A stretch of DNA of 8,282 nt. It comes from Methanosarcinaceae archaeon. Lineage in GTDB: Archaea; Halobacteriota; Methanosarcinia; Methanosarcinales; Methanosarcinaceae. Made by a program: the position numbers and the translations under genes. Position 1 is the first letter of the stretch; every line of letters begins with the position of its first letter. Positions 1 to 5,952 of the stretch are shown here, piece after piece. The stretch lies in assembly GCA_017613335.1 (NCBI GenBank), contig JAGAEB010000021.1, positions 1-8,282 of the forward strand, given 5' to 3'. The notes beneath the pieces are model-generated. The model was not told the origin of the DNA. It ran no database searches and saw only the letters and a list, made by a program, of their open reading frames with translations.

Positions 1-104
1 GAAACACACTTGTGAAACACACTTGTGAAACACACTTGTGAAACACACTTGTGAAACACACTTGTGAAACACACTTGTGAAACACACTTGTGAAACACGT
101 ATGT
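1..104. repeat. Tandem array of 13-bp repeats (left array)
   Basis: Seven perfect head-to-tail copies of GAAACACACTTGT fill 1-91. An eighth, degraded copy (GAAACACGTATGT) follows at 92-104, after which the DNA becomes ordinary. The array touches the window edge, so its true length is unknown. Shifted in phase, each unit reads CACACTTGTG+AAA, a near-palindrome with CACA/TGTG arms and a CT centre, repeated every 13 bp. Because 13 is not a multiple of 3 and the unit carries TGA, it cannot encode a repeated peptide. There are no unique spacers, so it is not a CRISPR array. It resembles an iteron-like or minisatellite array; its role is unknown. Confidence 0.97.
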
Positions 105-313
105 GCCTCGATATGATCCGTGATGGGTTATATGTGTTATCGGAACAATAATTCCGGTCATACAGAACAGGGTGTATTATCCTTTACGTATTTATGGCCT
201 GCGGACGATGAAAGTGACCGGCCGGCAGGGGGAAAGGCAGATCTTCTGTCTGAATTTTTCAGAAATGCTTAAATGAATGGAAAAGGTATCACATCATCTT
301 AAAATCCCGAACG

Positions 314-330
314 GATATATTTGACGTCAA
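314..330 (+). promoter_or_regulatory. Candidate promoter with palindrome TTGACGTCAA
   Basis: GATATATTT (314-322) resembles an archaeal TATA box and would place the transcription start near 345, giving a leader of about 60 nt before the ATG at 409. It overlaps the perfect 10-bp palindrome TTGACGTCAA (321-330), which lies where a repressor could block the start site. Element assignment is by eye only. Confidence 0.4.
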
Positions 331-376
331 TGCTGATCATCGAGGGTCTCATGGCGTTTTTCTGATGCTTGTGTAT

Positions 377-401
377 CGGAATTCCGGTCAATTCTGAAGG
401 A
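377..401 (+). promoter_or_regulatory. CGGAATTCCG palindrome and SD of the ACT-domain gene
   Basis: CGGAATTCCG (377-386) is a perfect 10-bp palindrome. A spaced version of the same half-sites occurs at 141-156. GAAGGA (396-401) follows, an SD sequence 7 nt before the ATG at 409, which supports that start. The two copies share TATCGGAA...TTCCGGTCA, so they may be duplicated operators, but nothing proves binding. Confidence 0.4.
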
Positions 402-408
402 ATATATT

Positions 409-684
409 ATGGCAGACCGTTTTGTTATTACAGTCATCGGTGTCGATACAGTCGGTATCGTTGCCGGCGTGACAAGAATCATGGCTGATTACAGAGTCAA
501 TATCGTCGATATCCGCCAGACGCTGATGGACGACATCTTTACGATGCTCATGATCGGCGAGGTTGTTTCGGAATCTTTCGTTCTGGCTGATTTCCAGAAG
601 GCCATGGATGAAAAAGGAAAAGAATTCAATGTTGAGATCCGCGTCCAGCATGAAAACGTCTTCCGCCAGATGCACCGCATCTGA
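409..684 (+). CDS. ACT-domain protein, UPF0237 family
   Basis: A 91-residue protein that is essentially a single ACT domain, the small ligand-binding fold used by many amino-acid-responsive proteins. The N-terminal strand-loop-helix (FVITVIGVDTVGIVAGVTRI, about residues 5-24) has the conserved G-x-D-x-x-G-I pattern. It is followed by NIVDIRQT-like and DIFTMLMIGE-like strands typical of UPF0237 proteins, which are normally about 90 aa, so it looks complete. It starts at an ATG with GAAGGA 7 nt upstream and ends 49 nt before the UPF0210 gene. The two families are found side by side in many bacteria and archaea, suggesting the ACT protein senses a ligand for, or regulates, its neighbour. The distant resemblance to GcvR-type regulators is family knowledge, not evidence of function here. 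The ligand is unknown. Confidence 0.92.
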   Translation: MADRFVITVIGVDTVGIVAGVTRIMADYRVNIVDIRQTLMDDIFTMLMIGEVVSESFVLADFQKAMDEKGKEFNVEIRVQHENVFRQMHRI

Positions 685-733
685 ATCGCCGGGACAGCTC
701 ATGACGATCACGATTTGATTTCCGGTGGTTTTT

Positions 734-2095
734 ATGTATATCACATCTGAAGAGATCATGGAAACGATCGAGATGGTCCGCATGGACAATCTCGATATCA
801 GAACGATCACGATGGGGATCAGTCTGAGGGACTGCGCCGACCCGGACTGCGATGTTTTCATGGACAATATCTACGCCAAGATCATGGATTATGCCGGGGA
901 CCTGGTCAAAACGGTCAACGATGTCAGGGATCTCTACGGCATTCCGATCATCAACAAACGCGTTTCCGTGACGCCGATCTCGGTCGTTGCGGAATCTTGC
1001 CGGGATCCGGATTATACGGCGATCGCAAAAACGCTTGACAGAGCGGCAAAAGACCTCGGCATCGATTTTATCGGCGGATTCGGCGCGCTTGTCCACAAAG
1101 GCATGACGAACGGAGACCGCCGTTTCCTGGAGGCTCTCCCGGAAGCGCTGGCGTCGACTGAAAAAGTCTGCTCTTCCGTCAATGTGGCCGCAACGAAGTC
1201 GGGCATCAACATGGATGCCGTGGCGCTGATGGGAGACATCATCAAAAGAACGGCGGCGCTGACCGCGGACAAAGACGGGATCGGCTGCGCCAAATTGGTC
1301 GTTTTTGCAAATGCGCCGGAAGACAATCCGTTCATGGCCGGCGCGTTTCACGGTGTCGGTGAAGCCGAATGCGTCATCAATGCCGGCGTCAGCGGCCCGG
1401 GTGTCGTCAATGCGGCGCTGCGCCGTCTGGAAAAGCCGACGTTCGGCGAGATCGCCGAAGAGATCAAGAAAACGGCCTTCAAGATCACACGCATGGGAGA
1501 AATGGCCGCCCGTGAAGTTTCCGGAAGACTCGGCGTCGACTTCGGCGTCGTCGACATCTCTCTCGCGCCGACGCCTGAAGTCGGCGACAGTGTCGCTGAG
1601 ATCCTCGAAGCCATGGGTCTTGAACGCTGCGGCACGCACGGAACGACAGCCGCGCTGGCGCTTCTCAACGATGCCGTCAAAAAAGGCGGTTCTATGGCAT
1701 CGTCTTCCGTCGGCGGTCTTTCAGGCGCTTTCATCCCCGTCAGCGAAGACGCAGGCATGATCCGCGCCGTTGAAAACGGCTCTCTCTGCCTTGAAAAACT
1801 TGAAGCGATGACATGCGTCTGTTCCGTCGGCCTCGATATGATCGCGATCCCCGGAAAAACACCCGCCTCGACGATCTCAGCCATCATCGCCGATGAAATG
1901 GCGATCGGCGTCATCAATAAAAAGACGACGGCCGTCCGCGTCATCCCGGCCCCCGGAAAAGATGTCGGCGATTCCGTCGAATTCGGCGGCCTCCTCGGAA
2001 AAGCGCCGGTCATGCGCGTCTCATCTCTCAGTTCCGAAGAATTCATCAGCCACGGCGGCCGCATCCCGGCGCCGATCCAGTCGCTGACGAACTGA
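734..2095 (+). CDS. UPF0210 / 'PFL family' protein (DUF711)
   Basis: A 453-residue protein of the UPF0210 (DUF711) family, called 'PFL family protein' in many databases because of presumed relation to the pyruvate formate-lyase fold. Its biochemical function is not established. Family hallmarks are visible: an N-terminus close to SEEIxETIxM with NLDIRTITMGISL (residues 19-31), a glycine-rich GGLSGAFIPVSEDAGM region in the C-terminal half, and the terminal GGRIPAPIQSLTN, very like the family's usual ending. I chose the ATG at 734 because GGTGG (724-728) lies 5 nt before it and the N-terminus then matches the family. The upstream GTG at 725 lies inside that SD. It is co-directional with the ACT gene 49 nt upstream, so one transcript is likely, closed by the terminator 25 nt downstream. 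Length is normal and no frameshift is seen. I am confident of the family and ignorant of the reaction. Confidence 0.93.
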   Translation: MYITSEEIMETIEMVRMDNLDIRTITMGISLRDCADPDCDVFMDNIYAKIMDYAGDLVKTVNDVRDLYGIPIINKRVSVTPISVVAESCRDPDYTAIAKTLDRAAKDLGIDFIGGFGALVHKGMTNGDRRFLEALPEALASTEKVCSSVNVAATKSGINMDAVALMGDIIKRTAALTADKDGIGCAKLVVFANAPEDNPFMAGAFHGVGEAECVINAGVSGPGVVNAALRRLEKPTFGEIAEEIKKTAFKITRMGEMAAREVSGRLGVDFGVVDISLAPTPEVGDSVAEILEAMGLERCGTHGTTAALALLNDAVKKGGSMASSSVGGLSGAFIPVSEDAGMIRAVENGSLCLEKLEAMTCVCSVGLDMIAIPGKTPASTISAIIADEMAIGVINKKTTAVRVIPAPGKDVGDSVEFGGLLGKAPVMRVSSLSSEEFISHGGRIPAPIQSLTN

Positions 2096-2120
2096 ATGAA
2101 GTGTCAAAAAGAAACTTCTG

Positions 2121-2159
2121 TCCGTCCGGAATGTGTCTTCCGGACGGATCTTTTTTTTT
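2121..2159 (+). terminator. Hairpin plus T9 terminator after the UPF0210 gene
   Basis: TCCGTCCGGA (2121-2130) pairs perfectly with TCCGGACGGA (2139-2148). One more A-T pair (2131/2138) extends the stem to 11 bp around a 6-nt loop. Nine T residues follow at 2151-2159, and the next 60 nt are also T-rich, which alone can terminate archaeal RNA polymerase. Confidence 0.9.
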
Positions 2160-2349
2160 GTTTAGCTGTTTTTTTGTTTTTACTGTTTTTTATTATGTAT
2201 ATACTATTTTTTACTGTTGTGGTTTTTGCCTGATCTTATTGACGGTCTTCCTGGTACTTCCGGCAAATTTTTGTATACATACCAAAAAATCACACATTTT
2301 TTGATGATCTCTGCGTACTTTTTTATACAGGATTGCCGGTCTTACGGTT
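2160..2349. other. T-rich intergenic region before the regulator gene
   Basis: AT-rich, low-complexity DNA between the terminator and the DtxR-like gene. It contains a perfect 8-bp inverted repeat, CAAAAAAT (2283-2290) / ATTTTTTG (2296-2303), with a 5-nt spacer, just upstream of the TATA-like element. It also has a TGTATACATA palindrome-like stretch near 2272-2281. The open frame crossing it from 2101 runs through the terminator and encodes only Phe/Val/Cys-rich low-complexity sequence, so I do not call it a gene. Confidence 0.6.
2320..2328 (+). promoter_or_regulatory. TATA-like element of the DtxR-like gene (probably leaderless)
   Basis: TTTTTATAC is centred about 25 nt before the ATG at 2350. 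Archaeal transcription starts roughly 25 nt after the TATA centre, so the message would begin at or next to the start codon. Consistently, no SD lies before the ATG (the preceding bases are GTCTTACGGTT). Confidence 0.55.
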
Positions 2350-2784
2350 ATGTCTGAGTCCGATGAACTGCAAATGACCGGACTGGAACTCAGTCCCAGG
2401 AAGATAGCGTATCTGAAATTCATGTTCAGGCAGGAAGAGCCGACGGTCAGGACTTCCGAACTGGCGGAAAGTCTCGGCGTCGATCCGTCGACGGTGACGA
2501 AAACGCTTGATGAACTGTCAAATGCAGGATATGTCGACCATATCCCTTACAAAGGCGTCAGGCTGTCGCCTGCCGGAAAAGATTATGCGTCATTTCTGAT
2601 CCGCCGTCATCAGATCCTTGAACTCGTCTTCAGCAAGTACGGCCTGTCCCCTGAAGAAGTCTGCGAAGAGGTGACCCGTCTGGAACCGTTCGTTTCAAAA
2701 AAAGCGATCGAGGCCATCTGTAAATCGATGGGATATCCGACCGTTTCGTTCTGTCCGGTAAATCCGGAAATGAAGATCCTGTGA
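2350..2784 (+). CDS. DtxR/MntR-family metal-dependent transcriptional regulator
   Basis: A 144-residue protein with the two-domain layout of short DtxR/MntR regulators and no SH3-like third domain. An N-terminal winged helix spans about residues 14-80 (LSPRKIAYLKFM; recognition region SLGVDPSTVTKTLDELSNAGYV; wing IPYKGVRLSPAGKDYA). A dimerisation/metal domain follows, about 85-144 (RRHQILELVF...EEVCEEVTRLEPFVS...MGYP...CPVNP). Aligned by eye to DtxR, H87 and E91 match ancillary-site ligands H79 and E83, and C105 replaces H98. At the primary site C102 and H106 are replaced by T109 and P113, leaving E112. It may therefore sense a different metal, or sense it differently. It sits 119 bp upstream of znuA with the same orientation and is the natural candidate to control the importer, which is inference. 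The ATG at 2350 is preferred from the TATA spacing; M9 (ATG at 2374) is an alternative. Confidence 0.88.
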   Translation: MSESDELQMTGLELSPRKIAYLKFMFRQEEPTVRTSELAESLGVDPSTVTKTLDELSNAGYVDHIPYKGVRLSPAGKDYASFLIRRHQILELVFSKYGLSPEEVCEEVTRLEPFVSKKAIEAICKSMGYPTVSFCPVNPEMKIL

Positions 2785-2820
2785 TCAGCAGCCCGTCATT
2801 TCGGCGATGTTCTGAATTTT

Positions 2821-2867
2821 GTATTGGTTGCAAAATGTTTGGTATTAATCAAAAAATGTTTTAAAAG
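2821..2867 (+). promoter_or_regulatory. znuA promoter with phased direct repeats
   Basis: TTTTAAAAG (2859-2867) resembles an archaeal TATA box and would place the start near 2889, leaving a leader of about 15 nt that holds the SD GGTGA (2894-2898) before the ATG at 2904. AAAATGTTT occurs at 2832-2840 and again at 2853-2861, exactly 21 bp apart (two helical turns), each preceded by a TTGGT (2824, 2839). The second copy overlaps the TATA element. CAAAAAAT (2850-2857) also occurs upstream of the regulator gene. This is a plausible metal-regulator operator, by pattern only. Confidence 0.5.
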
Positions 2868-2903
2868 CTCCAAAAATAAAAAATTGACAGACCGGTGAAA
2901 ATC

Positions 2904-3941
2904 ATGCTGTTAAAAAAACAAATCCTGACAGTTCTTTTCCTTTTTCTGATCATTTCGGCAGCAGCCTGCGCAGGCTGTCTGAATGAAGGGGAAGAAGATC
3001 ACGACCATGACCATGACGCAGAAGGAGATCACGACCATGACCACGACGCGGAAGGAGATCACGACCATGACCACGATGCTGAAGGAATTCACGACCATGA
3101 TCATGACCACGGCGATCCGGACGCATCTTATGTTCCCCCGGACCCTGAAAAAATGAAAGACGTCGCTTCCGGAAAAGCGATCCTGGCGGCTGTCAGTGTC
3201 GTTCCGGAATCGGAATTCGTTGAAAAAGTCGGCGGTGACAGAGTCGTCGTCATCACGATGATCCCGCCGGGCGCCGGCCACACTTATGATCCGTCTCCGG
3301 TACAGCTGGCGGATCTGGCAAAAGCGGACATTTATTTCTCTCTCGATTCGGGAGAAGTTTTCGAAGACAGATATCTGGAAACATTCCGTTCATCCAACCC
3401 GGATATGAAGATCGTCAGCACGTCGGCCGGCATGGATGTGAAACTGAAGAACGGGACAGCCGACCCTCACATCTGGATGTCGCCGGCAAAAGCCGCCGTC
3501 ATGGTCGAAAATATCTGCAGCGGCCTGATCAGCGTCGATCCGGAAAATGCAGATTACTACACCGCGAACAAGGAAGCCTATCTGAAAGAGCTGAAAGAAC
3601 TCGATGACGATATGAAAGCATCTCTTGCCGGAAAAGAAGGAAAGGCGATCATCGTCTATCACCCGGCCTGGGGCCATTTCACGGATGAATTCGGCCTGAG
3701 ACAGATCGCCATCGAACTCGACGGAAAAGAACCGACGGCGAAATCTCTGGCATCGCTCATCCGGACAGCCCGGGAAGAAAACGTCAGAGTCGTTTTTGTC
3801 CAGGAACAGCTGAGCAAAACAGCCGCGATCGCCATATCAGAAGAAACGGGCGCAGAAGTCGTGACGCTCGATCCGCTGGCAAAGGATTACGTCAGCAATA
3901 TGAAAAAGACAGCTGAGATCATGGCGGAATACATGGACTGA
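2904..3941 (+). CDS. znuA: Zinc ABC transporter, substrate-binding lipoprotein (ZnuA-like)
   Basis: A 345-residue cluster A-I metal-binding protein that captures Zn(II), or possibly Mn(II), outside the membrane and hands it to the permease. A lipoprotein-type signal peptide occupies residues 1-25 (KK, hydrophobic run, CAGC), with C25 the likely lipidated cysteine. A His/Asp-rich linker follows (33-69), made of three exact 10-residue repeats plus a degenerate fourth. The mature fold starts near 90. Likely metal ligands are H126 (PPGAGHTYDP), H189 (DPHIWMSP), H253 (YHPAWGHF) and D323 (LDPL). The His-rich insert favours zinc by family precedent. The ATG at 2904 is preferred because GGTGA lies 5 nt upstream; the GTG at 2895 is inside that SD. 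It is the first gene of the importer and 86 bp separate it from the chosen znuC start. Nickel or manganese remain possible substrates. Confidence 0.92.
   Translation: MLLKKQILTVLFLFLIISAAACAGCLNEGEEDHDHDHDAEGDHDHDHDAEGDHDHDHDAEGIHDHDHDHGDPDASYVPPDPEKMKDVASGKAILAAVSVVPESEFVEKVGGDRVVVITMIPPGAGHTYDPSPVQLADLAKADIYFSLDSGEVFEDRYLETFRSSNPDMKIVSTSAGMDVKLKNGTADPHIWMSPAKAAVMVENICSGLISVDPENADYYTANKEAYLKELKELDDDMKASLAGKEGKAIIVYHPAWGHFTDEFGLRQIAIELDGKEPTAKSLASLIRTAREENVRVVFVQEQLSKTAAIAISEETGAEVVTLDPLAKDYVSNMKKTAEIMAEYMD
2997..3110 (+). repeat. 30-bp in-frame repeats encoding the His/Asp-rich linker
   Basis: Three 30-bp copies (2997-3026, 3027-3056, 3057-3086) and a diverged fourth. Each full copy encodes the same decapeptide, DHDHDHDAEG. 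The copies differ only at three third-codon positions (CAT/CAC, GAC/GAT, GCA/GCG/GCT), all silent. This indicates tandem duplication followed by selection for the protein sequence. Confidence 0.95.
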
Positions 3942-4027
3942 ACAGAAATTCATGAACAATGCAGGATTACCTGAAAGGAAAGAAACGATCAGAAAGGAAA
4001 AGCAGCATATTTCGGAGACAGACGATC

Positions 4028-5041
4028 ATGGGATTATTTTCAAGAACACCGGTTCCTGATGAGACGAAGCCGTACGTCGATGTCTGCAGTCTTTGGGTGA
4101 CTTACGGATCAACGGTCGCCCTTCGGGATGTCTGTCTGACTGTCGGCGGTCCCGGTGAGGTTTTAGGGATCATCGGGCCCAACGGCGGCGGCAAGACGAC
4201 TTTTCTTAAATGCCTTCTGGGTCTTGTGAAGCCCCACAGAGGCTCTGTCTCCCTTTTCGGACTGCCGCCTGAAAAAGCGAGAAAATTCGTCGGTTACATT
4301 CCGCAGGTCTCCCGCATCGACTATGATTTCCCGATCAATGTCATGGAAGTCGTCCTGATGGGGCGCCTCAGTCATGCAGGACTTTTCCGCAGGTATTCTT
4401 CGGAAGACCGTGCCGCCGCCGAAAAAGCGCTGAAGACCGTCGGCATGTACGATCTGAGGAACAGACAGATCGGCAGTCTTTCCGGCGGACAGCGCCAGCG
4501 CGTTTTTATCGCGCGCGCCCTGGCAAACGAGCCGCGCCTCCTTCTGATGGATGAGCCCGGCACGGGACTCGATCCGCATATGCAGGACGAACTTTACGGC
4601 CTTCTCGACGTCCTGAAAAAAGACATGGCGATCATCCTCATCAGCCACGATCTGACATGCGTTTCCCGCCATGTCGACAAACTGGCCTGTCTGAGCTGTT
4701 CCGTCCACTTCCATGACCCGTCGGAACTCTCGAAAGACGAATTCATCTCCGTCTACAGCTGCCCTGTCGATCAGGTCACGCACAGAATGATGAGACATCC
4801 TGCGACCACATCGGATCACAATCACAATGACTCCGTGCATAATGACAATGCCTGTCACTGTTCCGTCTGCGATCAGGAGATCAGGAACCGGCCGACGCCG
4901 GAAGATCTTTCAGGGAACATGAGATTTGTTTCTGCCGGAACACGCCCGGAAAACAGCATTCCGGATGACCGGAAAAACGGAAGGCAGAACGAAAAAGACG
5001 AAATGCCGGATGACCGGAAGGACCGGAAGGAAAACGCCTGA
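4028..5041 (+). CDS. znuC: Zinc ABC transporter ATP-binding protein (ZnuC-like) with Cys/His-rich tail
   Basis: A 337-residue cytoplasmic ATPase that powers the metal importer. In order: Walker A GPNGGGKT (50-57), Q-loop Q93 (IPQVSRIDYDFP, typical of the metal-family ATPases), ABC signature LSGGQ (151-155), Walker B LLLMDE (171-176), D-loop GTGLD, and switch histidine H207 (ISHD). The ATPase domain ends near residue 255. Family members are usually about 250 aa, so roughly 80 extra residues follow. These include a His/Cys cluster at 264-281 (H264, H266, H271, C276, H277, C278, C281) and a charged tail with a repeated PDDRK segment. I chose the ATG at 4028 because GGAGA (4014-4018) lies 9 nt upstream and the domain starts soon after. 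The ATG at 3959 has no SD and would add a basic, unconserved leader. znuB follows 15 nt after the stop, so translation is probably coupled. Confidence 0.92.
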   Translation: MGLFSRTPVPDETKPYVDVCSLWVTYGSTVALRDVCLTVGGPGEVLGIIGPNGGGKTTFLKCLLGLVKPHRGSVSLFGLPPEKARKFVGYIPQVSRIDYDFPINVMEVVLMGRLSHAGLFRRYSSEDRAAAEKALKTVGMYDLRNRQIGSLSGGQRQRVFIARALANEPRLLLMDEPGTGLDPHMQDELYGLLDVLKKDMAIILISHDLTCVSRHVDKLACLSCSVHFHDPSELSKDEFISVYSCPVDQVTHRMMRHPATTSDHNHNDSVHNDNACHCSVCDQEIRNRPTPEDLSGNMRFVSAGTRPENSIPDDRKNGRQNEKDEMPDDRKDRKENA

Positions 5042-5042
5042 C

Positions 5043-5049
5043 AGGAGGT
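5043..5049 (+). promoter_or_regulatory. Strong ribosome binding site of znuB
   Basis: AGGAGGT starts 1 nt after the znuC stop codon and lies 7 nt before the znuB ATG. It is the best SD match in the window and supports both the znuB start and co-translation with znuC. Confidence 0.85.
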
Positions 5050-5056
5050 CTCAAAA

Positions 5057-5893
5057 ATGCTTGAAGTTCTTCAATACGGATTTATGCAGAATGCCGTTCT
5101 GGCGACCTGCCTGACATGTATTGCCTGCGGCGTGATCGGCGTCTTTGTCGTTTCCAAAAAGATCGTATCGATCACGGGCGGCATTTCCCATGCCGGTTTC
5201 GGCGGCATCGGCCTGAGCTACTACCTCGGGCTTGACCCGCTTCTCGGACTTCTGCCGTTCAGTCTGCTGTCGGCCGTCGTTCTGGGATTCCTGAGCCGCC
5301 GGACGAAAGTTTCTGAAGATACGGCCAACGGTATTCTCTGGTCGATGGGCGTCGCATTCGGTATCGTTCTGATCTATCTGACGCCGGGCTATGCGCCGGA
5401 TCTCATGACCTATCTTTTCGGGAATATCCTGACCGTTCCGTCATCCGACATATACCTGATGATCGCGATCGACGTCGTCATCCTTATCACAGTCCTGCTG
5501 CTCTTCAAAGAATTCCTGACGCTCTGCTTTGATGAAGAATACGTCCGGGCATCAGGCATTCCTGCAGAGATGCTGTACATGGTCCTTCTCTGTCTGATCG
5601 CTCTGACGATCGTGGCGATGATCAAAGTCGTCGGCATCATCCTGATCATTGCCATGCTGACGGTGCCGGCGTCTCTCAGCCGCAGACTGTCACACAATAT
5701 GAAGCACATGATGATCATCTCGGCGGTCCTGGGAACGATCATGAGCCTCGCCGGCCTTGCTTTCTCATATCTCTTCGATCTGCCGTCCGGCGCAACGATC
5801 ATCCTCGTCATGGGCGTCGTTTATCTGGCCGCTGTCGGTGTCTCGGAAATTTATGAACGTATCCGCAGGCCTGAAAACAATGAGAATATCTGA
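5057..5893 (+). CDS. znuB: Zinc ABC transporter permease (ZnuB-like, ABC-3 family)
   Basis: A 278-residue integral membrane protein forming the transport channel with ZnuC. Hydrophobic segments lie at about 12-32, 40-58, 62-80, 93-110, 134-151, 172-189, 191-206, 217-239 and 246-266, consistent with the seven to nine helices of this family. Family marks are GGISHAGFGGIGL (41-53), matching the conserved SHA...G segment, and the cytoplasmic FDEEYVRASGIP (158-169), the coupling helix that contacts the ATPase. Length is normal. Paired AGGAGGT and ATG make the start secure. It is the last importer gene; purN begins 59 nt downstream, with no strong terminator between, so readthrough into purN is possible. 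Confidence 0.93.
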   Translation: MLEVLQYGFMQNAVLATCLTCIACGVIGVFVVSKKIVSITGGISHAGFGGIGLSYYLGLDPLLGLLPFSLLSAVVLGFLSRRTKVSEDTANGILWSMGVAFGIVLIYLTPGYAPDLMTYLFGNILTVPSSDIYLMIAIDVVILITVLLLFKEFLTLCFDEEYVRASGIPAEMLYMVLLCLIALTIVAMIKVVGIILIIAMLTVPASLSRRLSHNMKHMMIISAVLGTIMSLAGLAFSYLFDLPSGATIILVMGVVYLAAVGVSEIYERIRRPENNENI

Positions 5894-5915
5894 GGGATCC
5901 GGCAGATCCGGTTCG

Positions 5916-5946
5916 TTAAAGATTAATAGGATCAGTCCATCGGAAG
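5916..5946 (+). promoter_or_regulatory. Possible weak promoter and SD of purN
   Basis: TTAAAGATTAATA (5916-5928) is the only AT-rich, TATA-like stretch in the 59-nt gap before purN. GGAAG (5942-5946) lies 6 nt before the ATG at 5953 and is a weak SD. The gene may equally be expressed from the importer promoter. Confidence 0.25.
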
Positions 5947-5952
5947 ACCATT

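Larger units (their letters stand above)
105..408. other. Non-coding leader region of the ACT/UPF0210 operon
   Basis: About 300 bp with no convincing gene. Short ATG-initiated frames are 12 codons or fewer, or lack an SD. The stretch holds a twice-occurring CGGAA...TTCCG motif (141-156 with a 6-nt centre; 377-386 with no centre), each followed by GGTCA, and a candidate TATA element with an adjoining palindrome at 314-330. No tRNA-like or other structured RNA was recognised by eye. Confidence 0.6.

Noticed and set aside
1..104. CRISPR array.
   Set aside because: Units are contiguous, with no unique spacers, and no cas genes are present. The same holds for the right array.
626..1639. Long - strand open frame (337 codons) opposite the UPF0210 gene.
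   Set aside because: It is a shadow caused by codon bias. The + frame matches a known family with an SD and terminator, and the antisense product is low-complexity, rich in Arg, Asp, His and Phe.
2101..2304. Small frame with a Phe/Val/Cys-rich hydrophobic product.
   Set aside because: It runs straight through the hairpin and T9 terminator and reflects T-rich DNA. No SD.
3959..4027. N-terminal extension of ZnuC from an upstream ATG.
   Set aside because: There is no SD before 3959 and the added residues are basic and unconserved. The ATG at 4028 has GGAGA at a good distance and fits the family start.
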